NCBI GenBank assembly: GCA_947447465.1
Contig: CANFKE010000016.1
Coordinates: 1-64,000, forward strand
DNA from: Chitinophagaceae bacterium
GTDB taxonomy: Bacteria > Bacteroidota > Bacteroidia > Chitinophagales > Chitinophagaceae
DNA length: 64,000 nucleotides
Direction of reading: 5' to 3'
Below the pieces are notes generated by a model. The model was not told the DNA's origin, did not search any database, and saw only the letters and a program-made list of their open reading frames with translations. Position 1 is the first letter of the stretch. Each line of letters begins with the position of its first letter. Shown here piece after piece: positions 53,861 to 62,713 of this stretch. A program made the translations under genes and the position numbers.

Positions 53861-54556
53861 ATGGCAACATCAACAAATACACCAGAAGTAGATCAACCAC
53901 ATAATTACGACTTGGACAGCAATCCGCTGGACAGTGTAGTAGTAGCCTATGAAAAAAATAAGAAGACACTTACTACCGTTCTTACCGTTTTGGTAATTGC
54001 CGGTGTAGGTATTTTTGGCTACCTTAAATGGTATAAAGCACCTAACGAAGAAAAAGCATCTGCTGCAATGGCAATGCCTCAACTATATTTTCAGGCCGAC
54101 TCTCTGAACCTCGCGCTTAACGGCGACGGTAAGAACATTGGATTTGCCAAGATCGAAAAGAAATACGAAGGTACTGCTGCAGGCAACATGGCTCGCTACT
54201 ACGAAGGTATCTGCTACATGAGAATGGGCGATTTCGACAAAGCGATCACTGCATTGAAGGGATTTGATGGTAAGGGTACATTGCTGGCTTATCAGGCATG
54301 GGGCTCAATAGGTGTTTCTTACATGGAAAAAGGTGATAAGAAAAATGCTATCGAATACCTGAAAAAAGCTACAGGCAATGCTGCTGATGCATTGATCACA
54401 CCAATGTATCTTTTCCAGTTAGGTCTTGCTTACGAAGCAGATAACAATGCCGCAGAAGCAAAAGCTGCTTTCCAGCGTATTCGCGATGAATATCCACGTA
54501 GCATGGTTGCCCGCGATATGGACAAGGAACTGGCTAAGCTGGGTGTACTTGATTAA
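53861..54556 (+). CDS. TPR-repeat membrane-anchored protein
   Basis: A 231-aa protein with one N-terminal helix (LTTVLTVLVIAGVGIFGYLKWY, residues about 38-59) and an outside domain of about three TPR motifs (MARYYEGICYMRMGDFDKAITALKG and two more, to YPRSMVARDMDKEL). It resembles the TPR_21/YfgM-like group that assists envelope protein folding. No enzyme motif. It has a strong promoter and terminator of its own. Confidence 0.82.
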   Translation: MATSTNTPEVDQPHNYDLDSNPLDSVVVAYEKNKKTLTTVLTVLVIAGVGIFGYLKWYKAPNEEKASAAMAMPQLYFQADSLNLALNGDGKNIGFAKIEKKYEGTAAGNMARYYEGICYMRMGDFDKAITALKGFDGKGTLLAYQAWGSIGVSYMEKGDKKNAIEYLKKATGNAADALITPMYLFQLGLAYEADNNAAEAKAAFQRIRDEYPRSMVARDMDKELAKLGVLD

Positions 54557-54582
54557 TCTCTAACAACAAACATTTTTTATAG

Positions 54583-54614
54583 ATCCCCGGTACAAAGTAT
54601 CGGGGATTTTTTTT
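54583..54614 (+). terminator. Terminator of the TPR membrane protein gene
   Basis: ATCCCCG (54583-54589) pairs with CGGGGAT (54601-54607), extended inward by a G-T and two A-T pairs, followed by eight T. Confidence 0.88.
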
Positions 54615-54915
54615 GTGTAGATACACCGCCAAATAATTACGTTGCTTAAAATAAAGATCAGGAATGCAATCATCTTATAGCACATTCCCACTAATAAAAT
54701 CAATTTTCTCGGATCGCCAATGATGCTATATAAAAGCAGATCACCATTAGAATTCGTTTTACACCTTGTTATAACCTTATATATGGTCGGAGAGTTCCAA
54801 TAAAAAATGACTACAATTGCAGATGCGGTATTATGTTCCTGTAGATGCGTAATCATGCCGAAGTTGAATATTCAATCGAGAATTTCCATCCTTATGAACC
54901 AAGCATACTTAAATT
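54615..54915. other. Intergenic region without a supported gene
   Basis: About 300 bases between two terminators. A 98-aa minus-strand frame (54560-54856) crosses the terminator and reads like no protein I know, apart from a hydrophobic stretch (LILLVGMCYKMIAFLIFILS); a decayed gene cannot be ruled out. Confidence 0.3.
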
Positions 54916-54953
54916 AAAACGGGCAGGATACGAATTGTATCCTGCCCGTTTTT
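54916..54953 (-). terminator. Terminator of the giant surface protein gene
   Basis: A perfect 16-bp stem (54916-54931 with 54937-54952; AAAACGGGCAGGATAC / GTATCCTGCCCGTTTT), 5-nt loop, 20 bases past the minus-strand stop at 54973. Confidence 0.85.
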
Positions 54954-54972
54954 ATGAATAATAGACTGGTGG

Positions 54973-57900
54973 CTATTCCTTAACCAATCTCTGTGTTACT
55001 TTTTGATCGCCCTGAGTTAGCTCTACCATGTAGATACCCGCAGCAAATGTGCTCAGCGGTATGCTGATCGTACCATTCTGCTGTTCGCCCAGATCCTTAT
55101 TATAGACGCTTACACCGCTGATATCTATGACACGCACACTCACCTGCTCCTTCTTGCCCGATGTAAAGCTGATCTTCACATCATCAGTGGCAGGGTTTGG
55201 TGTCATGCTGACTGTAAGTGGCTTTACTACAGCAGGTGTAGAAGTCTTCATTGCCAGTTCAAAACGATCGCCCTGTGTCGCTTTGTCTTTACCTATAGTG
55301 AATGCATATTCTGTACCGGCGTTCAATTCTACATACTTACCGAGTAACTTATCATGCAACACCAACTTACCTCCTGCCGGAACAGCAACATAATCAGCAC
55401 GGATAATGAAGTTTTGCTGATAACCACTTGATACCCCCAATGGTATCACCTTCTCTGCGGCAAACGGACGGCTATCCAGAGCTAGTTTACGATTGTCTGA
55501 GGAAGTACTGTAGAAATTAAAATCCGCAACACCAATTGGCTTCACAGCATCATGCGATCTGTCTTCATTGTCTGTGGCCTTATCGTTAAAATCAAGTAAC
55601 AATTTATCCCATAAATGATATTGTTCATCATACACTGCTAGAGTTGAGTATTGTGATGGAGTCTTATACAAATAAAGAGAAGAATTAACTACTTTATCAT
55701 TCTCTGTAAAGTCTATATGCGCACCATCGCTTGCTGCACGTACCTGAATACAGGTATTGGCCTGTACATAATACGAGATGGGCGACCCTCCCGATACTGA
55801 TGAAGCTCCTAGACTAATTATAATAAAGTTACCACCGGCACCTATCGCAGGATCGAACACATAAAATGCACTTCCGGTTACCTGACCGGCCTCTCGTGCT
55901 CGCCAAATGACTTTACCCATATCTACCGATGAGGGATAAGGATTGCCCACCATATTGAAACTCTGATGTGCAGTATCAGATCCTTGAGACAAGGAGATAG
56001 ATACATCGCCCTGGTTAACATTACCCAACATCTTATAGGTCACAGATGAAGGTGTATAACCACCTCCCAGTGCGCCATAACCTAATCCTTCTCCCTTAGC
56101 TCCTCTGAAGAACAGACGGATACCCTGACCGGGATGTACCTTATTGGAATCCGCAGCACTGCTATTGATCTTGCTAAATGCCTTCCAACCCGGATCGTAA
56201 CCTATCGACGAATTACTTGTATATGGATCTAACCTGAACGCCGATGGAGCATTTGAACCGGTTGACGTAAATCCATTAGTAACTCCACCGGAACCGGTAA
56301 TATCAATATATTTCTGTAACTGACTCAATGACATTGTATCTCTGAATGGATGAGCGAAGAAACGGAAGCGGCGATAGCCTCCCATAACATACTGATCTAC
56401 CTTTACCTTTCCTGTTATACTTGCCCCCGATGAAGGCAACGTTGCAATACGCGCTGTATTATTCGTATCTGTAGATGCTAATTCAAGACTATCATTTGTC
56501 ATGAGCGTACCGGCTGTAATTGTCAGCGTATTGCCAATTACCAAACGTGAACCAATTTGAATTGTAGCACCATTCGTATTATCTAACTCCAGATTACTTG
56601 TTTTACCGATACCGGTAATATCCTGATTAGTGCTTCCGTTCAACACTACTTTACCGGAACCTGCTACACTATTACTATTATTATAAGTCCCCTTCACACT
56701 GACTTGACCACCACCATCTATATTCAAGACACCACCACTAGCGATAGTAAGATTTTTTGTTGTTGCAGTAAATGATGAAGGTATTAGCGGATCAAATAAT
56801 GATGCACCGATCTGCACATCGTCTGCAACTGTAGGCACAAAACCGCAACTCCAGTTGGTCGATTGGTTCCATTCAGACTCATGAGTTGCAGTCCCACCTA
56901 TCCATGCCATTGGCGTTGGGTCGATAGTTACAGTTGTGCCTACCGCAGTAGTACATACTGCATTATGAGCATCAATGATGAGGTAATTACGGGCTGAGGT
57001 GATGACCCCTGTGTTTAGATTATGAGTAGTCCCATTGAAATTAAAGCTGGTAGCACTTCCGCCATTTACAGAATAAGAAACAGTAGCACTATCTGTACCT
57101 GTAAAGTCAATACTTCCTGCATAGCCTACACATGGCACATTAACTGCCGATACTGAAACAGCAGGATTGGCATGAACTATAACATGAATAGGATAAGACG
57201 GACTGGTACAAGAACCATTAGACAATGTCATTGTACCATCGAAAGAACCTGCTCCACCCGAAGGATTAAAATTCAACGTAACTGAGGATCCCGATAATGT
57301 AGCAGCAGTAATATCACTGAACAAGCCATCAGAATGAGCAACAGTGTTCCAAACAACGCTATAGGCATTCGGAGCACCTGTTATACTGCTCAGCCCTACT
57401 GATGCGGAGGTCGTAGGTTGACAAATATTAGGCATAGCAGCACTTATTGCAGCTGAAGGTGTAACATTGACTGTAGCAGTACCAGCCATATTAGCAGTAC
57501 ATCCTGCAGCATCAGAAGCAGTAACACTATAGATACCTGCAGCCGCGATAGAGCCAAATGAAAGTGTTGTTGTTGTTCCTGAAATAGTTGATATTACTGT
57601 CCCGCCTCGTTTCAATGTATAATTTACACCTGAGGAGTCAGATCCGCTCAAACCCACATTTACACCTCCGGCACTACAGCCACTTCCTCCGGTAACTGTA
57701 TATATTGAAGGTGTGGTCCCTATCGTAATTGAAGAACTGGAAACCGGATTACTGGTGCATGAAGCCGAACTGTAAGTAACAGTGAGACTATATATACCGG
57801 ACGAGGCCGTTGATGTAGGCGTTAATGTAACGAATGGAGAACCTGGTGCCGTTGTAGCAGAAAAACCTGCAGGACCAGACCAATTATAGGACACTAATGA

Positions 57901-60900
57901 ACCAACACCGGAAACCGGAGTAGTTGTCGTCAGTGTAATAGGAGCTCCGCTGCCTATACAATATAATGATGGAGCAGAAACAGGCGATGCTACAGGCAAA
58001 GCATTATTCGTAACACTGGTTGATGATGTAGTAGCATTACAACTCGTTCCCGAATAACTAAGTGTAAGACTGTAATTGCTGGCACCTGTCATTGTCGGTG
58101 TTAATGCCGGGGATGTTGATGTTGCACCTGCAGTTGTTGCTATTGCAGGTCCGCTCCATGTATAGGTAGCCGTACCCAAACCTCCGGAAGTAGTTGCAAC
58201 TATCGATACTGACTGACCATAGCATATAGTACTTGCGGACGGAGTAAGACTGGATATTGACGGTTGCGGAGCAACGGTAATTACGGCAGGTGATGAAGTA
58301 CAGGTGCCTACAGTAGCAGAATAATTTGTACTGGTAGTTGGTGCAGCATATACCGTATTGATCGCAGATGAATATGGTGCTGTGAGTCCTGCATTCGTAT
58401 AAAGCCTTGTAGTGGGCGTCCATACAGCTGATGTAGGAGTAGTTGTTATAGCAATATCATCAAGATAACAATCATCCCCATATGCACTTATTCCTTCAAA
58501 AAGTATATAATTGGTCACACCAACAAAAGTTCCGGGGATAGCTACAGTATATTGATACCAACCCGAAGTAGAAGGATTAGCAGTACCACTTACGCCGGTT
58601 GGCGTTCCTGCCGAACATCTTGGCACAAATCCAAGTAATGTAGCTCCGGTAACACTTCCTGTAGTATTAACATAGATCTTAAATCCTTCATTTAAATACG
58701 AACCTGTCGTATAAGATCCTCCTACTTCCCTGTATATCCAGCATGAGACCGTTCCATTCATACCCAACATACTGAATGACGGGGAGACCATTGCTCCATA
58801 TGCTGCCGACAACCCTGAACCCGGATTGATATTATAACTATTGAACTTATTGAAATAAGTTCCGCTATGACCTCCCGATACAACAGGATATGAACCTGCG
58901 CTTTGTCTTGAAAAATAAGTTGTTGTCGTAGCTGTTGTATTCCAGCCATCTACCAATGTGCCCGGCGATGTAGGCACACCACTTTCCCATCCCTCCGTAA
59001 GCGATACGGGAGTAGCTGCACCGGTAACTACCGCGGTCAAAGAGGTGGCCCCTCCGCTACAAAATGATGCTGTTGATGGAGTAATGGTTACCGCAAGGGC
59101 ACTTACCGAAACAGTTGTGGTAAATGTTCTGGCACAACCACCTGTTGAAACTGCTAATGAATAAACACCGGAATAGGCTGTAGTTGCAGATGTCCTCGTA
59201 GGATTAGCAAGAGAGCTGGTAAAGCCGGGTCCGGACCATGAATACGTAGGCGTAGGTGAAATAGATGAAGTAAGGCTAAGTGTACTTCCCGTACAAAGAG
59301 GACTATTACTGCTGATACTTCCTGAATAACCGGTAACGGTTACATCTCTGGTCACAGACCCGCAGGCGCTGTAACTGATCGTAGCCACACCTTGCGATAA
59401 TCCCGTTACCATTCCCGAAGATGTTACAGTAGCTACCGCCGAAGATCCGGGATCAACCGTCCATGCCCCTCCGGGTGTACCATCAGAAAGTGTAACACTG
59501 CTTCCGGTACATACACTTGCGCTACCGGGCGTAATGGCTACCGGAGCTGTATTACTTACACTTAATGGAACAGTGGCATAACAAGATCCATTGGCATAAG
59601 TAGAGGTGTAGGTGATAGTTGTAGTTCCAACTGTAGAACCACTGGTAAATACTCCTGTTGAAGAATTTATTGTACCATAGGTGGTCGGAGAATTTGACCA
59701 TGTATTGGTAATACCTGTTGATGCATCAGTAAATGGAGCAGATACGGTTAAAGTACAAATTGATGCTACTCCCGAAATAGCTGCAGGAACAGGATTTACT
59801 GTATAAGTTGTATAGGCGTCTGTTCCACACCCTGTCGAGTAAGATATATTCACAGTTCCCGCTGAAACGCCCGTAACTGCCCCTGTGGCTGCTGCAACAG
59901 AAGCTACTTCACTATTACTGCTACTCCATGTGTACCCGGTGGTGGTACTACTCAATGTGGTGGTACTACCTACACAGGTATAATTCGTACCAGTTATCGG
60001 ATTAGGCGAACCTACGATCGTAAGATTATAAGTAGATACTGCTCCGCAACCCAGTGCATAAGTGATCGTAACCGTACCCGCCGAAACTCCGGTCACTACG
60101 CCACCACTGGTCACGCTTGCATTACCATTACTCGCAGACCAGCTACCGCCAGAATAAGTGCCACTCATCGTAACCGACGAACCGATACACAATAATGTAG
60201 GACTTCCGGCAGCAGTGATCGCCGGTGTGGAGGACACTACCCCAATAGTAGCCGTTGACGGCAAAGCGCATCCGGAAACAGAATAACTGATGGTAGCAGT
60301 TCCGGCACTTACACCATAAACTACTCCTGATGAATTGATGGTTGCTATACTTGAATTACTCGTACTCCAGCTACCACCACCGGTACCAATAGATACATTG
60401 GTCGTCATCGTTTTTATCAATGATATATCATCAAGATAACAATCATCACCATAGGCGCTCACTCCGGAAAAAAAGATATAATTTGTTGCCCCTGAATAGG
60501 CTCCGGGAATTGTCACTGAATATTGATACCAACCTGAAGAACCGGGATTAGCTGTACCGGTAACACCGGTTGGTGTAGCATCGGCAGCTCTTGGCACCCA
60601 CCCTAGCTGCGTACCACCTGCAGTAGTTGTTGTATTGATATATATCTTAAATCCTTCAACTCCAAATCCACTAGACGAAGGATATGATCCACCGACCTCT
60701 CTATAGACCCAAAAGCTGAGTGATGCATTGCTCACACCCACCATGCTGAAAGATGGCGACCTTAATGCACCATACGCCTCTCCTATAGTACTAAGGTTAA
60801 AGCTATTGAATTTACAAAAATAGGTGCCAGAATGGCCTCCTGATACTGATGGATAAGAGGCACTACTTTGTTGAGAATAATACGTGGTAGATGTCGCTGA

Positions 60901-62223
60901 GGTATTCCATCCATCTACAGGTGTGCCCGATGTTGTTAGTACGCCGCTCTCCCAGCCTTCACTAAAAATACTTATAGGTGCACATACCCATGCCGGATTG
61001 TTAGCAGAAGTAATTGCGGGAAGAGGACCTAAACTAACTGTGGTCGTAGCCTGACTACTTCCACAACCATTCGTGGCGGTCAATGTAAATACTCCTGCAT
61101 GCGAACTGGTCGACGTGAACGCAGGTGGACTAGCTAATGCCGATGTATAGCCGGAACCGGATGGTCCTGACCATGAAAACGAGGTGGCGTTAGTTGCTGA
61201 TCCTAATAGCGACAACGATGCTCCCGTGCAGATCGGATTAGGGGTTGCAGATGCGGTGACCCCACTTGGCGGTGTGGTCACAACATTTACTGTAGTGGTC
61301 AATGATGAGGTACCGCAACTATTCGTTGCGCTGAACGTGAAGATACCCGAATTACTGACTGAAGAGGTAAATCCAGGCGGATTGGATGCAACTGAACCAC
61401 CATATCCGGGACCTGACCAGGAATAACTGGTAGCTCCGGTAGCGGAACCATTGAGCGATAGATTTTGACCCGCACATACAGGAAATGGTGTATTACTTGC
61501 AGATAAAGATGTAGGTACTGTATTTACAGTGACAGATGAGGTAGTTCGTGTAATTGGCGTGCAGCCCGGCGTAGTTATTGTTAAAGTATATATTCCTGTA
61601 CCGGCTGATGTCACTGAAAATCCTCCGGGACTGAGTAAGCTGGATCCGCCATAGCCGGGACCCGTCCAGGAAAATGTTGGTGTTCCTGCGCCACCACTTT
61701 GTGAACCCGATAGATTCAACGTACTTCCTGCACATAATGTAGTCGGACTTGCGGTAGCACTGGCACTGGTCGGATTGGCATTGACTGTCACTGCGGCTAC
61801 ACTCGAAGTAAACAGGTTTGCTGAATTACATGATGATGCAGACCAGGTGATTCTTACAAAATAATATCTTGTTCCTGTGGTCGATAAAGATGGTGTATAA
61901 CTCAGACTTCCTGTAGCTGTACCACCGAATATTCCGGTACTTGGGCTGGTAAAACTACCGTTACTTACCGAGATACTGCTACCAGATAATACATTTGTAG
62001 CGGTAGGATTATAATACCAGGTATAATTACATGCCACTCCTCCGGGAGATAATGTGGCGCTGCTATTACAAGTGGTATAATTCAATACTAGTGGTGTTGC
62101 GGTTCCTCCCTGACAATAGGAACCAGCACCTGTGAACGAATTTTCAGTTTGTGGAGCCTGTTTAGCAGCAAAAGACAGCACACTGATAATAAGCGAAAGT
62201 AATAATAGAGATACCTTTTTCAT
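54973..62223 (-). CDS. Giant Ig-like repeat surface protein with T9SS sorting domain
   Basis: A 2416-aa secreted adhesin-like protein. Signal peptide (ending LSFAAKQ), then a long series of PKD/Ig-like modules rich in Ser/Thr/Gly with recurring W-S-G-P-G-Y/F-x-S segments, several BIG_2-like units (GVVYGVSAGTATISYS and close variants), two copies of a MAM/jellyroll-like module (about residues 420-602 and 1074-1264), a region with beta-helix character near 1800, and at the end a type A sorting domain (TPNPATDDVKISFTSG ... FAAGIYMVELTQGDQKVTQRLVKE). Such proteins are exported by the type IX system and sit on the cell surface or are released, acting in adhesion or gliding. No enzyme motif seen. 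Divergent from pruA. Confidence 0.9.
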   Translation of the reverse strand: MKKVSLLLLSLIISVLSFAAKQAPQTENSFTGAGSYCQGGTATPLVLNYTTCNSSATLSPGGVACNYTWYYNPTATNVLSGSSISVSNGSFTSPSTGIFGGTATGSLSYTPSLSTTGTRYYFVRITWSASSCNSANLFTSSVAAVTVNANPTSASATASPTTLCAGSTLNLSGSQSGGAGTPTFSWTGPGYGGSSLLSPGGFSVTSAGTGIYTLTITTPGCTPITRTTSSVTVNTVPTSLSASNTPFPVCAGQNLSLNGSATGATSYSWSGPGYGGSVASNPPGFTSSVSNSGIFTFSATNSCGTSSLTTTVNVVTTPPSGVTASATPNPICTGASLSLLGSATNATSFSWSGPSGSGYTSALASPPAFTSTSSHAGVFTLTATNGCGSSQATTTVSLGPLPAITSANNPAWVCAPISIFSEGWESGVLTTSGTPVDGWNTSATSTTYYSQQSSASYPSVSGGHSGTYFCKFNSFNLSTIGEAYGALRSPSFSMVGVSNASLSFWVYREVGGSYPSSSGFGVEGFKIYINTTTTAGGTQLGWVPRAADATPTGVTGTANPGSSGWYQYSVTIPGAYSGATNYIFFSGVSAYGDDCYLDDISLIKTMTTNVSIGTGGGSWSTSNSSIATINSSGVVYGVSAGTATISYSVSGCALPSTATIGVVSSTPAITAAGSPTLLCIGSSVTMSGTYSGGSWSASNGNASVTSGGVVTGVSAGTVTITYALGCGAVSTYNLTIVGSPNPITGTNYTCVGSTTTLSSTTTGYTWSSSNSEVASVAAATGAVTGVSAGTVNISYSTGCGTDAYTTYTVNPVPAAISGVASICTLTVSAPFTDASTGITNTWSNSPTTYGTINSSTGVFTSGSTVGTTTITYTSTYANGSCYATVPLSVSNTAPVAITPGSASVCTGSSVTLSDGTPGGAWTVDPGSSAVATVTSSGMVTGLSQGVATISYSACGSVTRDVTVTGYSGSISSNSPLCTGSTLSLTSSISPTPTYSWSGPGFTSSLANPTRTSATTAYSGVYSLAVSTGGCARTFTTTVSVSALAVTITPSTASFCSGGATSLTAVVTGAATPVSLTEGWESGVPTSPGTLVDGWNTTATTTTYFSRQSAGSYPVVSGGHSGTYFNKFNSYNINPGSGLSAAYGAMVSPSFSMLGMNGTVSCWIYREVGGSYTTGSYLNEGFKIYVNTTGSVTGATLLGFVPRCSAGTPTGVSGTANPSTSGWYQYTVAIPGTFVGVTNYILFEGISAYGDDCYLDDIAITTTPTSAVWTPTTRLYTNAGLTAPYSSAINTVYAAPTTSTNYSATVGTCTSSPAVITVAPQPSISSLTPSASTICYGQSVSIVATTSGGLGTATYTWSGPAIATTAGATSTSPALTPTMTGASNYSLTLSYSGTSCNATTSSTSVTNNALPVASPVSAPSLYCIGSGAPITLTTTTPVSGVGSLVSYNWSGPAGFSATTAPGSPFVTLTPTSTASSGIYSLTVTYSSASCTSNPVSSSSITIGTTPSIYTVTGGSGCSAGGVNVGLSGSDSSGVNYTLKRGGTVISTISGTTTTLSFGSIAAAGIYSVTASDAAGCTANMAGTATVNVTPSAAISAAMPNICQPTTSASVGLSSITGAPNAYSVVWNTVAHSDGLFSDITAATLSGSSVTLNFNPSGGAGSFDGTMTLSNGSCTSPSYPIHVIVHANPAVSVSAVNVPCVGYAGSIDFTGTDSATVSYSVNGGSATSFNFNGTTHNLNTGVITSARNYLIIDAHNAVCTTAVGTTVTIDPTPMAWIGGTATHESEWNQSTNWSCGFVPTVADDVQIGASLFDPLIPSSFTATTKNLTIASGGVLNIDGGGQVSVKGTYNNSNSVAGSGKVVLNGSTNQDITGIGKTSNLELDNTNGATIQIGSRLVIGNTLTITAGTLMTNDSLELASTDTNNTARIATLPSSGASITGKVKVDQYVMGGYRRFRFFAHPFRDTMSLSQLQKYIDITGSGGVTNGFTSTGSNAPSAFRLDPYTSNSSIGYDPGWKAFSKINSSAADSNKVHPGQGIRLFFRGAKGEGLGYGALGGGYTPSSVTYKMLGNVNQGDVSISLSQGSDTAHQSFNMVGNPYPSSVDMGKVIWRAREAGQVTGSAFYVFDPAIGAGGNFIIISLGASSVSGGSPISYYVQANTCIQVRAASDGAHIDFTENDKVVNSSLYLYKTPSQYSTLAVYDEQYHLWDKLLLDFNDKATDNEDRSHDAVKPIGVADFNFYSTSSDNRKLALDSRPFAAEKVIPLGVSSGYQQNFIIRADYVAVPAGGKLVLHDKLLGKYVELNAGTEYAFTIGKDKATQGDRFELAMKTSTPAVVKPLTVSMTPNPATDDVKISFTSGKKEQVSVRVIDISGVSVYNKDLGEQQNGTISIPLSTFAAGIYMVELTQGDQKVTQRLVKE
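58445..58999 (-). repeat. Duplicated jellyroll module, C-terminal copy
   Basis: Encodes the EGWESGV...DDCYLDDI module. It is clearly similar at both DNA and protein level to the copy at 60420-60966 within the same gene, so it arose by internal duplication. Confidence 0.75.
60420..60966 (-). repeat. Duplicated jellyroll module, N-terminal copy
   Basis: Partner of the 58445-58999 module. Shared landmarks in order: EGWESGV, DGWNT, SGGHSGTYF, YREVGGSY, EGFKIYVNT/EGFKIYINT, GWYQY, SAYGDDCYLDDI. Confidence 0.75.
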
Positions 62224-62713
62224 GATAAAATATTAAATATGGGTATTGTATTAGTTTATTGATTCTGCGAAAAAGTTTAATTCTTGGTACAATGATTACT
62301 GCCCATTGTCGAATTAGTTCGTATAAATTTAAAACCAATTTGCAATATTTCATACTCTACAAATTGCTCCAAATCATACGAAATGGTTACCAATACTATC
62401 AGATTGAATTAATTTTGTTTTATATTATTTATTATATGTTAAATAGTAAATACTTATCTTTAATAATGCAACTTTAGGTTAATAAAATTCATTTCCAGTT
62501 GATTTGAAAAATTATAATATTACAATAAATAATATTTTTATTTAGACAAATATTTATTTTTAAACTGAATAAAATATACTCATAACGTCAATTGAACTGA
62601 CTTATAGTTCATATCTTCTTAACACATACCATTTACCACTAAAAAACTACCTTTGCAATCTCAAATTGAGTTGCAACAATTTTAATCACAAACAATAACC
62701 AGTCTTAGTCCAT
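62224..62713. other. Long AT-rich divergent promoter region
   Basis: About 490 bases, very AT-rich, no supported gene. It holds the pruA -7 element (62648-62655) and a near-palindrome across the expected transcription start (62655-62674). No good minus-strand promoter was found for the giant protein. Confidence 0.4.
62648..62655 (+). promoter_or_regulatory. Probable -7 element before pruA
   Basis: TACCTTTG matches TAnnTTTG, 59 bases before the ATG at 62714. A near-palindrome (62655-62674) begins at its last base. Confidence 0.5.

Noticed and set aside
54560..54856. Minus-strand 98-codon frame with a hydrophobic stretch
   Set aside because: It runs through a strong terminator of the opposite strand and has no recognisable family or promoter; kept only as an intergenic note.
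3249..54952. The many intergenic palindromes as a CRISPR array or a REP family
   Set aside because: They differ in sequence, occur singly after genes and mostly have T-runs, so they are ordinary terminators; no regular repeat-spacer pattern exists in the window.
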